Shown here: in pieces, positions 45,881 through 58,549 of the stretch
Numbering within the stretch: position 1 is the stretch's first letter
How the letters are laid out: every line of letters begins with the position of its first letter
Assembly (NCBI GenBank): GCA_933228895.1
Contig: OW121848.1
Span: forward strand, 158,116,688 to 158,180,687
Origin: Platycnemis pennipes
Lineage: Eukaryota; Arthropoda; Insecta; Odonata; Platycnemididae
DNA: 64,000 nt
Direction of reading: 5' to 3'
Program-made: the position numbers and the translations under genes
Notes under the pieces: generated by a model
What the model saw: the letters and a program-made list of their open reading frames with translations, nothing else
Database searches by the model: none
Told to the model about the DNA's origin: nothing

Positions 45881-48620
45881 GCGCATTGCACTGCATGCAC
45901 ACGTAATGCATTAAATGATACATTTTGTTGAACTTGTTGAGTTTTTTCGTTTGAATTAAGTACAGTTTCGCCGAAATTCCATGTAGCGTTTTTATATCGA
46001 AATAATGGTGGAACTGTAGTAAATTCATAAGAAAAAACTCAGATCAATTCAACATTATGCATAATTAAATGTATCATCCCCACGGAAACTTGCAATTGCT
46101 CTAGATTTTGATAAAGTGAAAACAAACCAAGATGGACTTGCTTAGGCGCAATACTCGCTATTGGTATCATGAAGAGTATCATGAAGAGTCTTGTCATTGG
46201 GAATGCCGACTTTCCGAGCGATTTCATGCATTTCGATCAAGAAATCGTCAAATTAATTTGGTAGTTTGTGTCAGCATCAAAGTTGATAACTGTAACATGT
46301 ACGGCTGTAATTTATTCTCTAAATACTTTAGACCACGTAAAATGTGATCTTCATGGAAGGTTATATAACCATTATGAGATAGCGTTATGTATTTATAAGT
46401 AAGCAGATGTTGACTCCTACAAGAGCATTGCACAATTGTGGTCACATTATCCGTCTCCGTACCCTCCAAATTAACATATTTGTCTTTAAAAGATACTTAA
46501 TTTGGTGAGTCAGCATTGTTTCGTTCAAATAAATCATGCAAACTTTCTTATTGTTTACTATAATCTCTATAACATATCAGGAATGATTCATCTACGTCTA
46601 CGTTGAAGCTCGCAAGTAACCGTAATAGTTCTTGCAGTTCTGGCATTCACACTAGGTAACTTATATTTTATCCAGTAGGTAGCACGCAAAATTAGCCAAA
46701 CTGCAAGAGCTACAAGGTCGGTATTTCAAAATCAACGACAAGTCACAAACTGGTGCGTCTTAACAAGTTCCCTTAGGAACCATGTTAAAAACTAGAAATG
46801 GGAGTTCATTTCCATTGAGGTGCTTCTAACCTCATTTCCTCCGGATTACCTCACTAGTCAGGACACATTGCCTCCTTATTGCCACCCTAGGTCTGCATTT
46901 TATCCTCATCTACCTCGATTTAACAGTTCCTTGGCGGTGAATTTTCTTAAAAAGTAATACAATACGTCGAAATAAATCATTTTTCGCGAGTCCCGAGTCA
47001 AATCTGTTACTCCGGAATAAAACTAATCGTAAGTACTTGATTAATGCCGGTCCTCTATCGATCTTTTTATTCAACAGCAGGTCTTCATTCAAAAATGTAA
47101 TGACTTGGATGAAAAAGGACCGAAAACACTACAAGAATCAGTAAACATTGGGTATTCGTCCTTCCATGCCTGGGGATTCATCATGTCCGTGGGTCATCGA
47201 ATTGTAACTGACTCGAGAACCAAATAGTGTACACATGTGACAGGAGGAGAGCTTCAACCCAATTCATTTTAAATGATTGGCCTATGTAGACGTAATTTAG
47301 TGCACGCATGAAGCATAATTAGTCGCATTGTAAAGAAATTTCATAGTTCAAGATTTACTAAAAGCTACATGAGGAATAAAAACTTGTGATGGTTTCGTTC
47401 ATATACTAGCTTTCATCGAGCCTCTAATTTTTCAGTATCTTCTATGTCATTCAGTGTCAGGTTCCTCACGATCATAGTAGTTTTATTATCTTAGTACACA
47501 GAGGAATATTTAAAGGGGAACGGCAAGGCCCGAAAAATTTAATTAATTTTAAAGAATGCTTGTGACCTAAAGAATGCTACATTTTGGAAATCTCAGATGT
47601 CCTTATTTTACAGATTAAGATCTAAGATTACTTAATCTAAGATTTAAGATAACTTAATTGATATTGTTAGTAATGGATCTCTCCTGCAAAAGAGTAATTG
47701 CCATGGCTTATTTTAAACCATGAATAAACTTAGTAGAAGTTTCTATAAATATTCTCATAGAAGCTTATGACGATTTTGTACATTTGTCAAAGGAAAAACT
47801 CTTGTTTTCCATTCTATAAATATGGAGTCCCTTTTCTAACCCTAGAAAATCTTGTTCTCCTTTATTAACCACCGGAAGATATTCAAATAGATTTTAAAAG
47901 TCTGAACGCATTAAGCATTTTCCATCAAGAAATGCCCTTCCCTAGCTGTGAAGGTCGTTTAATAACCCTCTATAAAATCTCAGCCTGCTTTCTTAACCAA
48001 TGAAGCTATCAAATTCTATTGAGACGTAGAAATTTTAGAGCAATATGTGAGTAGAGAAGCCTAATGAAACTGATAAAAATACTCCATGCTTACTAAGTCT
48101 TGCATCATTTCTTATTCCTTTATTCTTGGTAGAGAGTTAGCAAGAATTTTCGAAGCATGTCTTTTTAATAGCTTAAATGCGTGCACGAAATGCTTTAATG
48201 GCATATTCAAGATCCTACCTAACTTTTATAGCAGTAACTAGTACCAAGAGCCTCTTAATGGTAACCTCTCTATTGTTGAACTCTGAGCGTTTCTGAGAGG
48301 CGAGATTCTTTCTCCTAAAATAAGGATTGTATCCACTGGGTGCCATGGATACGTCCTCAAAAATGCCTTGAGCTCTTTGGGTGTCTCAAAGTGTGGTGGT
48401 GTGCTTCCTTCTCTCCGTGGACTTAAGTAAATGATGCAGTTCTTGAACTATCTCTTTTCAGCCTGTATGAATACAATGGTAGGTATCTGCATATCACAGT
48501 CCACCCGCACCTTGGTGAGATAACTTTAATGAATGAAATGGCTTCAGCTAAGGAGTAATATTAATAATTTTTTTGTCAAACTTTCGTTTTCAATTTTTTC
48601 ATAAAAGTTCAATCATCTCT
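45881..48620. other. dysc intron 3, unique part
   Basis: AT-rich, no gene or recognisable repeat noticed beyond simple AT sequence. Confidence 0.5.
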
Positions 48621-48795
48621 TAGTAAGAGAAACATAACTTTGTATTTTTTCACAGTTTTATTTGAGGCACCCTACCGGTTTCGACACTACCGTGTCATTG
48701 TCAAGGGTTCTCTTGACAATGAGTGGGAGTGTCGATACCGGTAGGGTGTCTCAAATAAAAGTGCGAAAAAATACAAAGTTAAGTTTTTCTTACTA
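48621..48795. mobile_element. Foldback element with accggtttcgaca-type arms
   Basis: Arms of about 85 bp (48621-48705 and 48712-48795) are inverted copies around a 6-nt loop; the inner ends (cattgtcaag / cttgacaatg) pair perfectly. The minus strand of the left arm has GACAC-ggta-GTGTC followed by GAAACCGGTA, the right half of a hammerhead order, but CTGANGA is not conserved. Outer ends show no clear target duplication. About 470 bp upstream of the dysc exon at 49264. Confidence 0.75.
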
Positions 48796-49263
48796 TGTCA
48801 ATTTTTCCCAAAGCATCGCCTTATTCAATTCAATTTATAATGATCTCTATTGTAATATTGTTGATGGTACGCCCTTTTTATGTATTTACCAAAGGTGAGC
48901 TACCTCATACGCCGAAAGAGCATGGAATGCTTCAAATATTTTAAAAGTTAAATGGAATTCAGAGGTTATTCGGTCAATTGAGGAAAATCCTTTCAACCTA
49001 ATGGCCAAATTAATGAAACCTTGAGCCGCAGTCGGCTGAAAGGTAGATATATTTCGGCAAGTGGCTAGCATTAGCCTTGAGGGCCTCACCATTGCATTGG
49101 CAGCGCACATTGATCCACCCGAAGAGCGTGAAGGCTGTTGTTGTTCTCGGAGGTGTGTCCATCGCACCCTCGAGGTAGAAGCCCCTCACCCTCCTCCCTT
49201 GTGATGCATTGGCAGCATTTGACGCTTGTGATTCCGGACCTCTCGCCCCTTCTCTGCATACAG

Positions 49264-49389
49264 GTGGAGCTGAGCATAGAGCCGGGCCAGAGCCTGGGCC
49301 TGATGATCCGCGGTGGTGCCGAATACGACCTCGGCGTGTTCGTTACAGGCGTGGACGAGGGTTCAGCTGCAGAGAGGGCAGGCCTCAAG
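49264..49389 (+). CDS. dysc: dysc exon: first half of PDZ2
   Basis: The acceptor is ctctgcatacag, ending 49263, and the donor is gtgagg at 49390. The exon is 126 bp, phase 0, 42 codons, residues 317-358. It begins VELSIEPGQSLGLMIRGG, with SLGL as the carboxylate-binding loop, followed by AEYDLGVFVTGVDEGSAAE and AGLK. The match to whirlin PDZ2 (GGAEYGLGIYITGVDPGS) is strong. The intron falls just before the conserved VGDQILEVNG stretch, so each half of the domain is on its own exon. Confidence 0.96.
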
Positions 49390-49937
49390 GTGAGGAAGGC
49401 CGATGCAAGGCCGCGAAGTGCTTCTCCGCTCTCGGAGGGAACAGACCGTGGAGGAGGTAGTCGAGTCGTAGGGTCGAAGGCGTTGGTGAGGCCCAGGCTG
49501 GGGCCCTTTCGAGCCCAAGGTCTCCCACGGTATTCCTCTATTCTGAATGGCAACCATACATTATGGTATTATTTTCCTGTCCGAGAGGACTATTGTCGGT
49601 TATACGAGACTTACATGAGGAGGAGGGAATAACAAGTGACCGCGGAAGTGCAGCATCCAAATGTTCCACTGTTGAGATCCCACTCCGCGGGACACCCTCA
49701 CTTTTAAATTATGCAGGCGGAAATCGACCCTATTTCATTCTTCCTCTTCCTCATTGACTCTTATTTCAGTGTGTCAATTTTTTTATATTTAGTGACTTTT
49801 AAGTGCCCAAAGTGACGGTAAGAGCGGGTATCGCTAATAATCTCATTGCCGTTCCATTTCCGCTAACTTCCCTTTATGTTGGCCGTCGCTAATACCCCGT
49901 AGAAGCGAATGGGAAAATTATCGTATTCCTGTTTGTA

Positions 49938-50645
49938 CAGGGTCCGGCACAAAGGACGGACGGTTTTTAAAAAATCACAAAATCGGTAATTTTTACTCAA
50001 AAACAAATTTATTGACGGCTTCGGGTTCACAATAAAATAGCATTTGTCACAAAAGTGTGGAAAATCACATCAGTCATGTGGTGATCGTTTTTGACGATGC
50101 ATTGCTGGAGGCGTTCTTGAAAGTTCGCGTAGACTCTCTCCAACATCGTTCTCTGAACTTGGGCGACTTCCACGCATATTGCCTCCTTCAAATCGTCCAG
50201 AGTTCGGGGCTTGTGCTCGTATACATGAGCCTTGAGGCGAGGCTCGCCCTCTCTTCCGTGGTCGCCTTATTTCCAGGTTTGGTGATGTTCATTGGCCTCC
50301 TAGGTCCCCAGATTTATCCATCTGCGATTTTTTCCTATGGGGACACCTCAAGGCTAGCGTATACGAGCACAACCTCCGAACTCTGGACGATTTGAAGGAG
50401 GCAATTCACGTGGAAGTCGCCCAATTTCAGAGAACGATGTTGGAGAAGGTCTACGCGAACTTTCAAGAACGCCTCCAGCAATGCATCGTCAAAAACGGTC
50501 ACCACATGACTGATGAGATTTTCTACACTTAATTGTGACAAATGCCTTCATTGTGAACCCGAATCCGTCAATAAATTTGTTTTTGAGTAAAAATTACCGA
50601 TTTTGTCATTTTTTAAAAACCGTCCGTCCTTTGTGCCGGACCCTG
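49938..50645 (+). mobile_element. Tc1/mariner-type foldback with 299-bp arms
   Basis: Ends are CAGGGTCCGGCACAAAGGAC and its complement. The left flank is TA (49936-49937); the right flank is CA, plausibly a mutated TA. Arms 49938-50236 and 50347-50645 are inverted copies of equal length. The 110-bp centre plus right arm encode the transposase C-terminus on the plus strand: PRSPDLSICDFFLWGHLK (about 50309-50362, with the last catalytic Asp position of the DDE/D superfamily) through NGHHMTDEIFYT and a stop at 50530-50532. The left arm carries the same 3' coding part in reverse. The N-terminal two thirds of the transposase are missing, so it cannot transpose itself. Located in dysc intron 4. Confidence 0.85.
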
Positions 50646-52816
50646 CATTAGCAGTGGCTAACTCAAAGCCATGGCCAACCTCTGATCATAAGGTCTCTCC
50701 ATTGCATTATTCCCGATAAATTCATTGGAAAAATATATCAAATGTGATTTTGAAACCTCAAAACTGAAAGTTATACGGTGAGAGTAGTTTGAGATGTTAA
50801 TAATTTGATGTTTTCACCAAAAACTACTTTATCAACGGCGTATATTTAAAACCACGTAGTTGCTACTTTTTGTTTATATTTTTACCGATGGCTGTTGAGC
50901 TAGTTTCTCTCTCAGTATCATAAGTATGCCTTTGTTCCTTTTCAAAGGAGCCTTTTTTTCTATTTTGACTAATCTAGTTCACCTTGTTTTTAATTGTGCA
51001 TAATACTGATTATTTTTATCTGTCATTGAGTAGTTATACTTTCTTTCCAGTGTTTTATGTTGACACTGTCATCATCACTGTCAGATAATGGCTGATGTGA
51101 GCCTTACGTTCACTAACTGCCCATCATTGTGAGAAGAATCTGAGGGATTACAAGGTTAGCAAGGTGCACGGTTTTTCGTGCTACGGACACGGCTGCATTT
51201 CGTTAAATTAGCAGCTATCCGATTTCCGAAGTAAACTAATTATCGAATATCATTGAAAAACGTTGGATGATAGTTGCTATGAATCCGTTGACTCTCTCGG
51301 TGCAACATGTTGGACTGGAGCTACAAATCCTAGTCATCATTTCCGAAGTTAATTGAAAAGGACGCTGTCGCAAAGAATTATCATTTCGCAGATCGAAAAG
51401 TATGCCTCAACAGTTTTATTTTCTCCTGTTTCCTGTTGCCCCCCCCTTTTTCAGAGAACATAATTAAGGTGTTAGGTGCTGAAATGGGCATTAAGTTCCC
51501 TTAATCAGATATATTTCAATCGATTAAATTGATATATACGATGCATGACAATTCCTTGCAAAATCTCATACCATGAGGGAGTGAACGGTATATAACATTG
51601 ATTAATGATTTACATATAATTTTCAAAGGAACGTAAACGTGTAATCCTATTATTGGTCCGAAAATACGATATTTTAGATTATTGTCCTTCAAGCCTTAGG
51701 GAAAAAGAGACTTTTTCGAATCCTTCCTTTGCGGGCATTGTTCGTTTATTAGTGTTGCCTTGACTGTGGGAACGCGAAGAGCAAACCAGGGAGGTTTGAC
51801 GCCCCTAGGCGAGCGCGGGAGAGCAGCTTTCACTTGTCATTGGATAACCTGCCCTCCACTTCATCGCTTTTTCCGTAACACACCGTTCACTGAACTTGAA
51901 CGCTACTGGCCTCATCTGCGCATCAAAATGGAGACGCCATGAGTTCGTCAATAAATCTAAAAATAAAACGTACTGTCGTACAAAAGCTGTTTGGAAATAT
52001 ATGAAATATTTTTTCATAGACAAAATTTTGGTCCCAGGCAGTATTAATTGGGCGTTGGATAAGTTTTCATTACCTGCGATTGTGTGAAGTTGAATTATGG
52101 TGCACCCTAATCTTTACTCGCATTTATCAATATTTTTTCCTCTAAATTTTCTTCCGAATCGAGAGTCATGAAAATATTTTAGTTTTTTTATTTTCTGAAT
52201 ATCTGGTAGTTTCGAGAGGTTCTTACACATTAAGAATTCTCTTTCTTCAAGCGTTCGGTAAAATCAGAATAAAAAGTCACTCGCCCTTTTTTCCACCGTC
52301 TATTATCGACACATATAGCGTGACAAGACAAGCATAAGGCAGTAAAATAGCATATTTGTCAATGAGTCTTGATTGAAAGAGGGATGAAAAGCTGCATATC
52401 CAACCACATGTAGAAACTTGTTAAGGGTTTAGGTATGTACGTTCCATGTATCTCAACCCTTTTGAGTTCGAAGAGGTATAAAACACAAATTCATTCACAC
52501 TCTGGTGCAGTATTGATTCTCCGCGAATGGTAAAAGATTAAATTAATTTTAAATTCTTTCAGTGAGCTCGAAGTTCATGGCGTTATTAAGCATTGATACA
52601 ATTTAGTGTCGAGAAGTTGTGTGGACAAATATGAAATTTGAAAGAAGAAAAAAAGTAGTTCCAAAAGATATTGAAAAGATACTGCCTGCCCTACGCTTCC
52701 AATCCAATCGATTTACAAAAATTTCTGATTAAACGTGTAAACTATTTTCACATAATCGGTATTGTGACATACGTTGACATTTTTCACTGGTTTATCTCCT
52801 TTAAGACGGTTATACG
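50646..52816. other. dysc intron 4, unique part
   Basis: No gene or element recognised. Confidence 0.5.
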
Positions 52817-52818
52817 TA

Positions 52819-53290
52819 CAGTCAAACTCATTTATAACGAGCACGGTTAAAACGAGATCTCGGCTATTGCGAGGAAAGAGAGAAGGGTTGTTTGGAAATA
52901 ATGCATTTTATGAGCAATATAATATAACGGTTAAAACGAGACTGTATTAGAGAGCCTTATGGTTATAACGAGCAAATCTTTAGTCCAAATGAACTAGCAG
53001 TGGCTGTACTGTCGTACCAAGGACTTTTTCTTGTAGATTTAGCATGTAGTATGTGGATAGTTTACTGAATAAATTGTTCATTTTGTAAATTCAATCATCT
53101 TATATTAATCTTTGTTATTTCATCACCTCTGCATAAGAATAGCATGTGTGAGAGCGCGCGTGTGTGTATGAGAGAGGGAAAGACAGTGAGTGACAGTACA
53201 TGTTGTTACTCGTATCGGATATAACGAGTAACGGATATTACGAGTAAAAGCATTTGATCCCTTGGATTTCGTTATATCAGAGTTTGACTG
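52819..53290. mobile_element. pogo/Tigger-like MITE
   Basis: Terminal inverted repeats CAGTCAAACTC (52819) and GAGTTTGACTG (ending 53290), with TA on both sides (52817-52818 and 53291-53292). Subterminal ataacgag-type motifs are repeated near both ends (for example 52833, 52968, 53220). 472 bp and no transposase ORF, so a non-autonomous element. Family inferred from the end sequence and TA target. Confidence 0.75.
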
Positions 53291-53292
53291 TA

Positions 53293-54712
53293 CCTCCAAA
53301 ACGACTTCTTAAGGGAACCAAATCATATTCCAGTTGTATTACTTTAAATTGGCTTCGCACCAAAATCTTAATCCAACATTATTCCCTCCTCAATCGCCAT
53401 ATTAATTTTTAGCCACGGTTTTCTATTCATACGGATTGTGTGTGTAACATACTTCGGTATCTTATTTACATTTCAGAAGCATAGTGGCTACGAATGATTG
53501 CGACAGAATTTTAACAATATCCATATCCTTCTGGAAGTTCAATTCGCTAAGGTGTGGCCCAGTGTCTTGGCTCAGTCGGCTCAGAGCCTCAGTGGCTCGC
53601 GATGAGTGCATCGATGCTCGCACTCTTCCGAAGGCTGCCAATCCTCGCCTCTGTCGACTGGGTCGTAGTACACGCTCTCTCTTAAAGAGGCGAGTTGTAA
53701 AGCCCCGTGGATCTGTTGTTCCGCTCGGCGAGGAAACCCATCCCGTCGCTCATCGGAGAGCGTGCTGCAGTGGCAATTGGCGCTCGTCTCCCGGAAGGCA
53801 GAGAGTTCCCTCTTTCTTGAGGTCCGCTCCCTTTTCCACCCACTCAAAAACGACTTGGTCTCAAGTGCATATATCCCTCCTTACAGGACCGCCCGCCCCT
53901 CGCCCGTCCTTCGCGTCCGTCTCCTCTGGAGTCAAAGCCTCTATGAAAAATCTTAATCCCCTTCCTTCTGGGGACTTATTGAACACCGCTCTTGTATTCC
54001 TTTCCTGTATTCTTGCAAGGAAAAAAATATTTCGTCAAAAATACTTCATGGAGAGGAATTATTAATGTAGGACGAGGTTACGGGGGATGAAATTTATTCC
54101 AATTTAGTCTCGATTAAGGGTTTATTTTTTGTTCATTAACGCAGTCTTTATGTGGCATTCCATGAAACACTTTCATGGCTCAGAAAACTGTAAACCGCGT
54201 TTTACAAAGTTTTACAAAAATTTAGAAATATTTGGAGTGCAAGGTCATCACTTGTAGTTTTTATATTCTTATTATACAAATACTATTTAATTACAGAGCT
54301 CTACCTGTTAAAGTCTTAAGTTTGGATTCATTACTGTCTGCGTTCCAACCCTAAGGTTCAGCGTTCAAGATCACAAGCTCCTTTTTGACTTGTCTTGAAT
54401 GCAAGTTGGATATCGAATAAAAGTTGAGCTCTTATAGGCTCATATTGTTTTCATACAAAGTTTGTTGAGATTTAGGAGGAGTATTACTGCTTTTTAATCC
54501 AATATAGCTAACCTCTGACAGACAGCCATGTGGAAATATGAATGGATAATTTAAGACATGCAATGGAAACTAGGTAATACTAAAAAGTGATCAAATATTG
54601 GAATCTCTTGGATGTTCAGAAGCATTTTTATTCCAAAAGGATTTAAAAAAACGCTTTCAAGGGATAATTTTTACTGTGGGCATTGATTCACGATATAGGT
54701 TTTTCTATCATG
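53293..54712. other. dysc intron 4, non-coding
   Basis: A 193-codon ORF at 53484-54065 starts at GTG in a GC-richer patch; no domain recognised and no donor/acceptor context that fits the dysc frame. Not called. Confidence 0.5.
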
Positions 54713-54975
54713 ATCTTAAAATATGTTGAGCGAAAGTTTCTCGGGTCTTCCACCGGGTCAAAGGCTCCATCTCTGCCGATGTTTCGGAAAACGACTACAG
54801 GGCTGTGATATCATGTCCCATCATAACCATTGTGATATCATATCACAGCCCTAAAGATGGAAAACGAGTCGTTTTCCGAAACGTCGGCAGAAATGGATCC
54901 TTTGACCCGGTGGAAGACCCGAGAAACTTTCACTCATCTAATACGCCGGGAAAACACCAAATCTTAAAATATGTT
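54713..54975. mobile_element. Foldback element with 15-bp target duplication
   Basis: Identical atcttaaaatatgtt at 54713-54727 and 54961-54975. Inside are inverted arms from about 54732 and to about 54931, so the right arm is followed by about 29 extra bases before the target duplication. The right arm carries CTAAAGA (54851-54857), an eight-base-pair stem II (GGAAAACG/CGTTTTCC) and GAAACGTC (54878-54885), the best-formed hammerhead-like hairpin in stem II although the core has one substitution (A for G). The left arm has lost half of this hairpin. I interpret it as paired Penelope termini. Confidence 0.8.
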
Positions 54976-57929
54976 CGTATGTTTATAGGTCTTTCCACGC
55001 CAATTCGATCAGAAAATCGGAAAAAAATGACCTTTATGGTCACCGATTATGACCAAACTTGGAAAATGTCATCATTTAATAGGAGGATGAAACCCCCAAA
55101 GCCGTTGCAAACCATGTAATTATTTAAGAGAAATTGCAACGTTGCAAAAATAGAATTTTTCAAAAGTGACTATGCATTTTACACTATATCTCCGAGACTA
55201 TCAAATATGTAGGAGTATAAAATGACTTGTTTAAAAGGTATTAAATTTGAAAAATATAATAAAGGATTATATTATAAAATAGAAACAATTTTGTATATTT
55301 TATAATAACTTTAAATTTTCAAATAATTTTTTACGATGCATTCAGTCTTCAATTTTGCTCATTTTTATATGTTGTAGATACAACCCTCCTCTATTAATAA
55401 AAAAGTAAAATAGAGGTAATATTTAATTTAAGGAAGAAAAATATTTTTGAGTGTAGGCATTACGCTCGCCAATGGCCGCGGCGTCAGGCTCACGGTCGAT
55501 CGTGCGGTACTCTGGTGTCTTCAGATCTCAGAACACTGTCTTACGCAATATGAGTGGTTGTGTCTGATTTACAATGTGATAATTGAGATCACGTTGGCAA
55601 ATTTTGTCCGTACAGGACAGTATTCCGAGAAAATTGAGGAAAAATGGTTAACCGTCTTTCCCTATGAGAGCATTCATTATGTCATTGATTTGGATAAAAA
55701 CTGTTCAGCAATGGCTGTAGTATATAATAAGGGGGAAGTTTTTCTTTGAGGGCCCTCATGCCTACTGCTCAGTTGTTAACGTTTATATTCCTCAATTACC
55801 TTAAGGTGTGCTTATATACATGAAACCACTTTTGGTTAGTCCTTGGCATATTCTCCAAAACCTGCAACCACGGTCATCTTGAATATTGGAAAGTGGTTGT
55901 GGAAAAATCAAGGGTGTCGTTGTGTCGCTGTGTTCTTTCTGCCGGAAAAGATGAGAATCCATTTATTATCCATTTAGACAATTATGCCGAACTGTATAGG
56001 AAATAGCTTTTAGAGGAAAAATAAATGCATATAGAAATTAATGAAATAAAAAAGTTGCAGACATTGTGTTGAAAGAGAAGCAAGGAAAGCTATACGCTCT
56101 GCCATCCAGCAGTACTCGAGAATTAGCTGGTAATGGTAGAATTACAGTTACAACGTCCGTGGCCTAGGCAAAAGTCGAAACAGCAATCTTTAGGCTGCCA
56201 CCCCGACGCTTTTACCGAATTGACTACCTCGGCCAATGAATTGAGTTCACCATTTGAATATCCTTACGCAGTTTTACTTGATAACTTTGAGCTCTCGGTC
56301 TTCGCTGTGCCCATTTACATGTTGGAGAGCAATATACAAATGAAAAACCTCTCTCCTTTACATTCCAGTATCCTAATCTGTAGAACTTCCAATTCCAACG
56401 GTCAGTCACATCTTGCGAGTCGCAGCACCTAGACATTGAAGTGCAGCGATGTAATGAAGTCGAAGGGAGAATATGCAGTGGAGGCTGATATGATGTGAGA
56501 GTGGCAGGATTTCCTCTCCGTTGCATTCATTGCTCGACAGTCTTATGCCAATACCACCGTAATTGGAAGTAACACCATGACGTTGGAATGTTTACTGTGC
56601 AGAAATATGGCTTGACAGTCTTTGACAAGACATTCACCATTTGGAATGATTGTGTACAGACAGACAGGCGAGATTCTTGAAGCACCAACAATTTTCATCG
56701 GATACTTATTATCTTCTCAAATCAACGTGCTTTCTGCCTCTTTTTATTTCATGTAAAGAATCGATTCTCTTCCTTGTATCTTTATCATTTTTCCAATCGC
56801 ATTCAAAATCTAATCGCACCTAATTACTCCTAACATTCTCCTCCTGATTTACTCCAACGATCATCTTTACTGATCTATTATTCACAGAAATTTCTCGTTC
56901 ATATTCTCTCTGTCCATCGCTACTTTTCAATTCTTCTCCAAATCTACTTTTGTTTCAAAGCCTCCAACATATTACCTCTCCTCCTTTCCCATTTCTTATA
57001 GACTTTTCGTCTTCAATGGAAGTTTTGTCAGTTCGATGCTGTTGTAACTTGGAAATCAATCAATGGCACGTCGCAGTGTTTGAAATCCGCCGATCAGGTT
57101 GAGAGGCCAGTTCCTTTCCATGTTCCTAGTTATGAGGTTTCCCAGAAATATTTGACACCCATCGCATATATTTCGACGAAAGTGAGAGGTATGCAATGGG
57201 AATGGGAGATGGGATAATGGGGACGTCGATGGCCAATGAAGGCAAGAACATTTCGGCCTGTCAACCCGTGATTCCTTGAGATACCACATTGGAAGGACTC
57301 CCCGTAAACGTTTGAGTAAGTAATACTAGAATTTGACATCACATCATACTAACAAATCGTTCTTGCAATATCAACGTAACTACGAAAGCTGAATAATAAT
57401 AAACAAAACTTCGTAATTTTTAATTGCTAATTTGCAACTTTGCAAACTTTGTAACTTTGTTATTATTGCTATTCATTATGCATTGATTCCACCGAGTTTC
57501 GCCGGAAAGCTTTAACAAATACAATGAAAGCGATAATGAAAGGACGAATTGAGAAAAAATAATATTTCACGCATTTGATAAAAAAGCTGGTCATTTTAAT
57601 AAAGAGTAATTTGGGAGGGAACTTAATATAATAAAATTTCTATTTTTAGTATGATATCCTGCAGGTAATATTTATTTATTGCATCATGAATTTTTATCAT
57701 ACAGAGTGTAACATCAAAAGTTGAAACATATTAAATGAGATGGGAAATGAAAGAAAATTGGTACCAATAAGTAAGTATGTATGGTTTTTGATCGTCAGAT
57801 GTTCACGGAATCGATTGAAATTCTAACGTTGTTGCGAAGTAAAGAATGGGCGTTAAATGGTGATGCTGCATGTGTATTTAGTGAGCTACGACCCGGTCGG
57901 GAGTCTGTCTTGCTATCACAGAATTGCAA
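54976..57929. other. dysc intron 4, non-coding
   Basis: AT-rich. ORFs to about 100 codons (for example 55447-55749) start at non-ATG codons and have no recognisable domain. Confidence 0.5.
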
Positions 57930-58253
57930 TGTAGAATGGGGGCGTTTACTCGGAACCGAAATCGCAATTTTATACACGAAATTGTTAGATGGAAACGAAA
58001 AAAGAATTTAAGTGAAAAAATTAATCCTCTAACCACAAACATTCATTCATAAATCAAAAATTGAAATAAGCAAAAGGTGACGCCCACCGAAAAAGCTGCT
58101 GTGATAACATTGACGTCATTTTCTTGCCGTCCTTGACTGCTTTTAGGGGAAGGGGAGGGAGTGGAGGGGGGTTCTCGGAATATCTGCTCGCACATATCCT
58201 GTCGCAACCTATTGGCAGAGTCAGCTGTGTGACCCCATTGCGATAAGGCGAAA
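57930..58253 (-). repeat. Dispersed repeat R2, copy 2
   Basis: Inverted relative to 19916-20235, sharing the same blocks in order. It lies directly upstream of the last dysc exon in the window. No coding function recognised. Confidence 0.75.
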
Positions 58254-58285
58254 TACCTTCGCGGGTACTTCTCCTTATCGCAATG
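58236..58285. repeat. Perfect 13-bp inverted repeat
   Basis: cattgcgataagg (58236-58248) pairs exactly with ccttatcgcaatg (58273-58285) across 24 bp. One arm belongs to repeat R2. Confidence 0.88.
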
Positions 58286-58549
58286 TAATCCAGATTATCA
58301 TGCCCTGTTAAAGTCAGAACGACAAAATTATTGGGATAAAATTTCAGGGGGGCTGAAGCCCCAGACTTCATGCCTGGTCGTAAATTCCATGGCAGAGTGA
58401 CGGATCCCTCGCTGTTGTGTTCACCGTTGTCCGTGCCGGGGGGTGACGGACGCGAGCAATGCATGGGCATTTCAAAACGCCAGCTGCGGTCGGTCACGGC
58501 CACTGACCAACATGCACGATGTGTGATTCTCACTCCCGACTGCGCGCAG

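Noticed and set aside
48621..48795. Functional hammerhead in the 48.6-kb foldback
   Set aside because: The GAAACCGGTA half and stem II are present, but the CTGANGA box is not conserved.
53484..54065. 193-codon plus-strand ORF in dysc intron 4
   Set aside because: Non-ATG start, no domain, and not needed because the flanking exons already join in phase.
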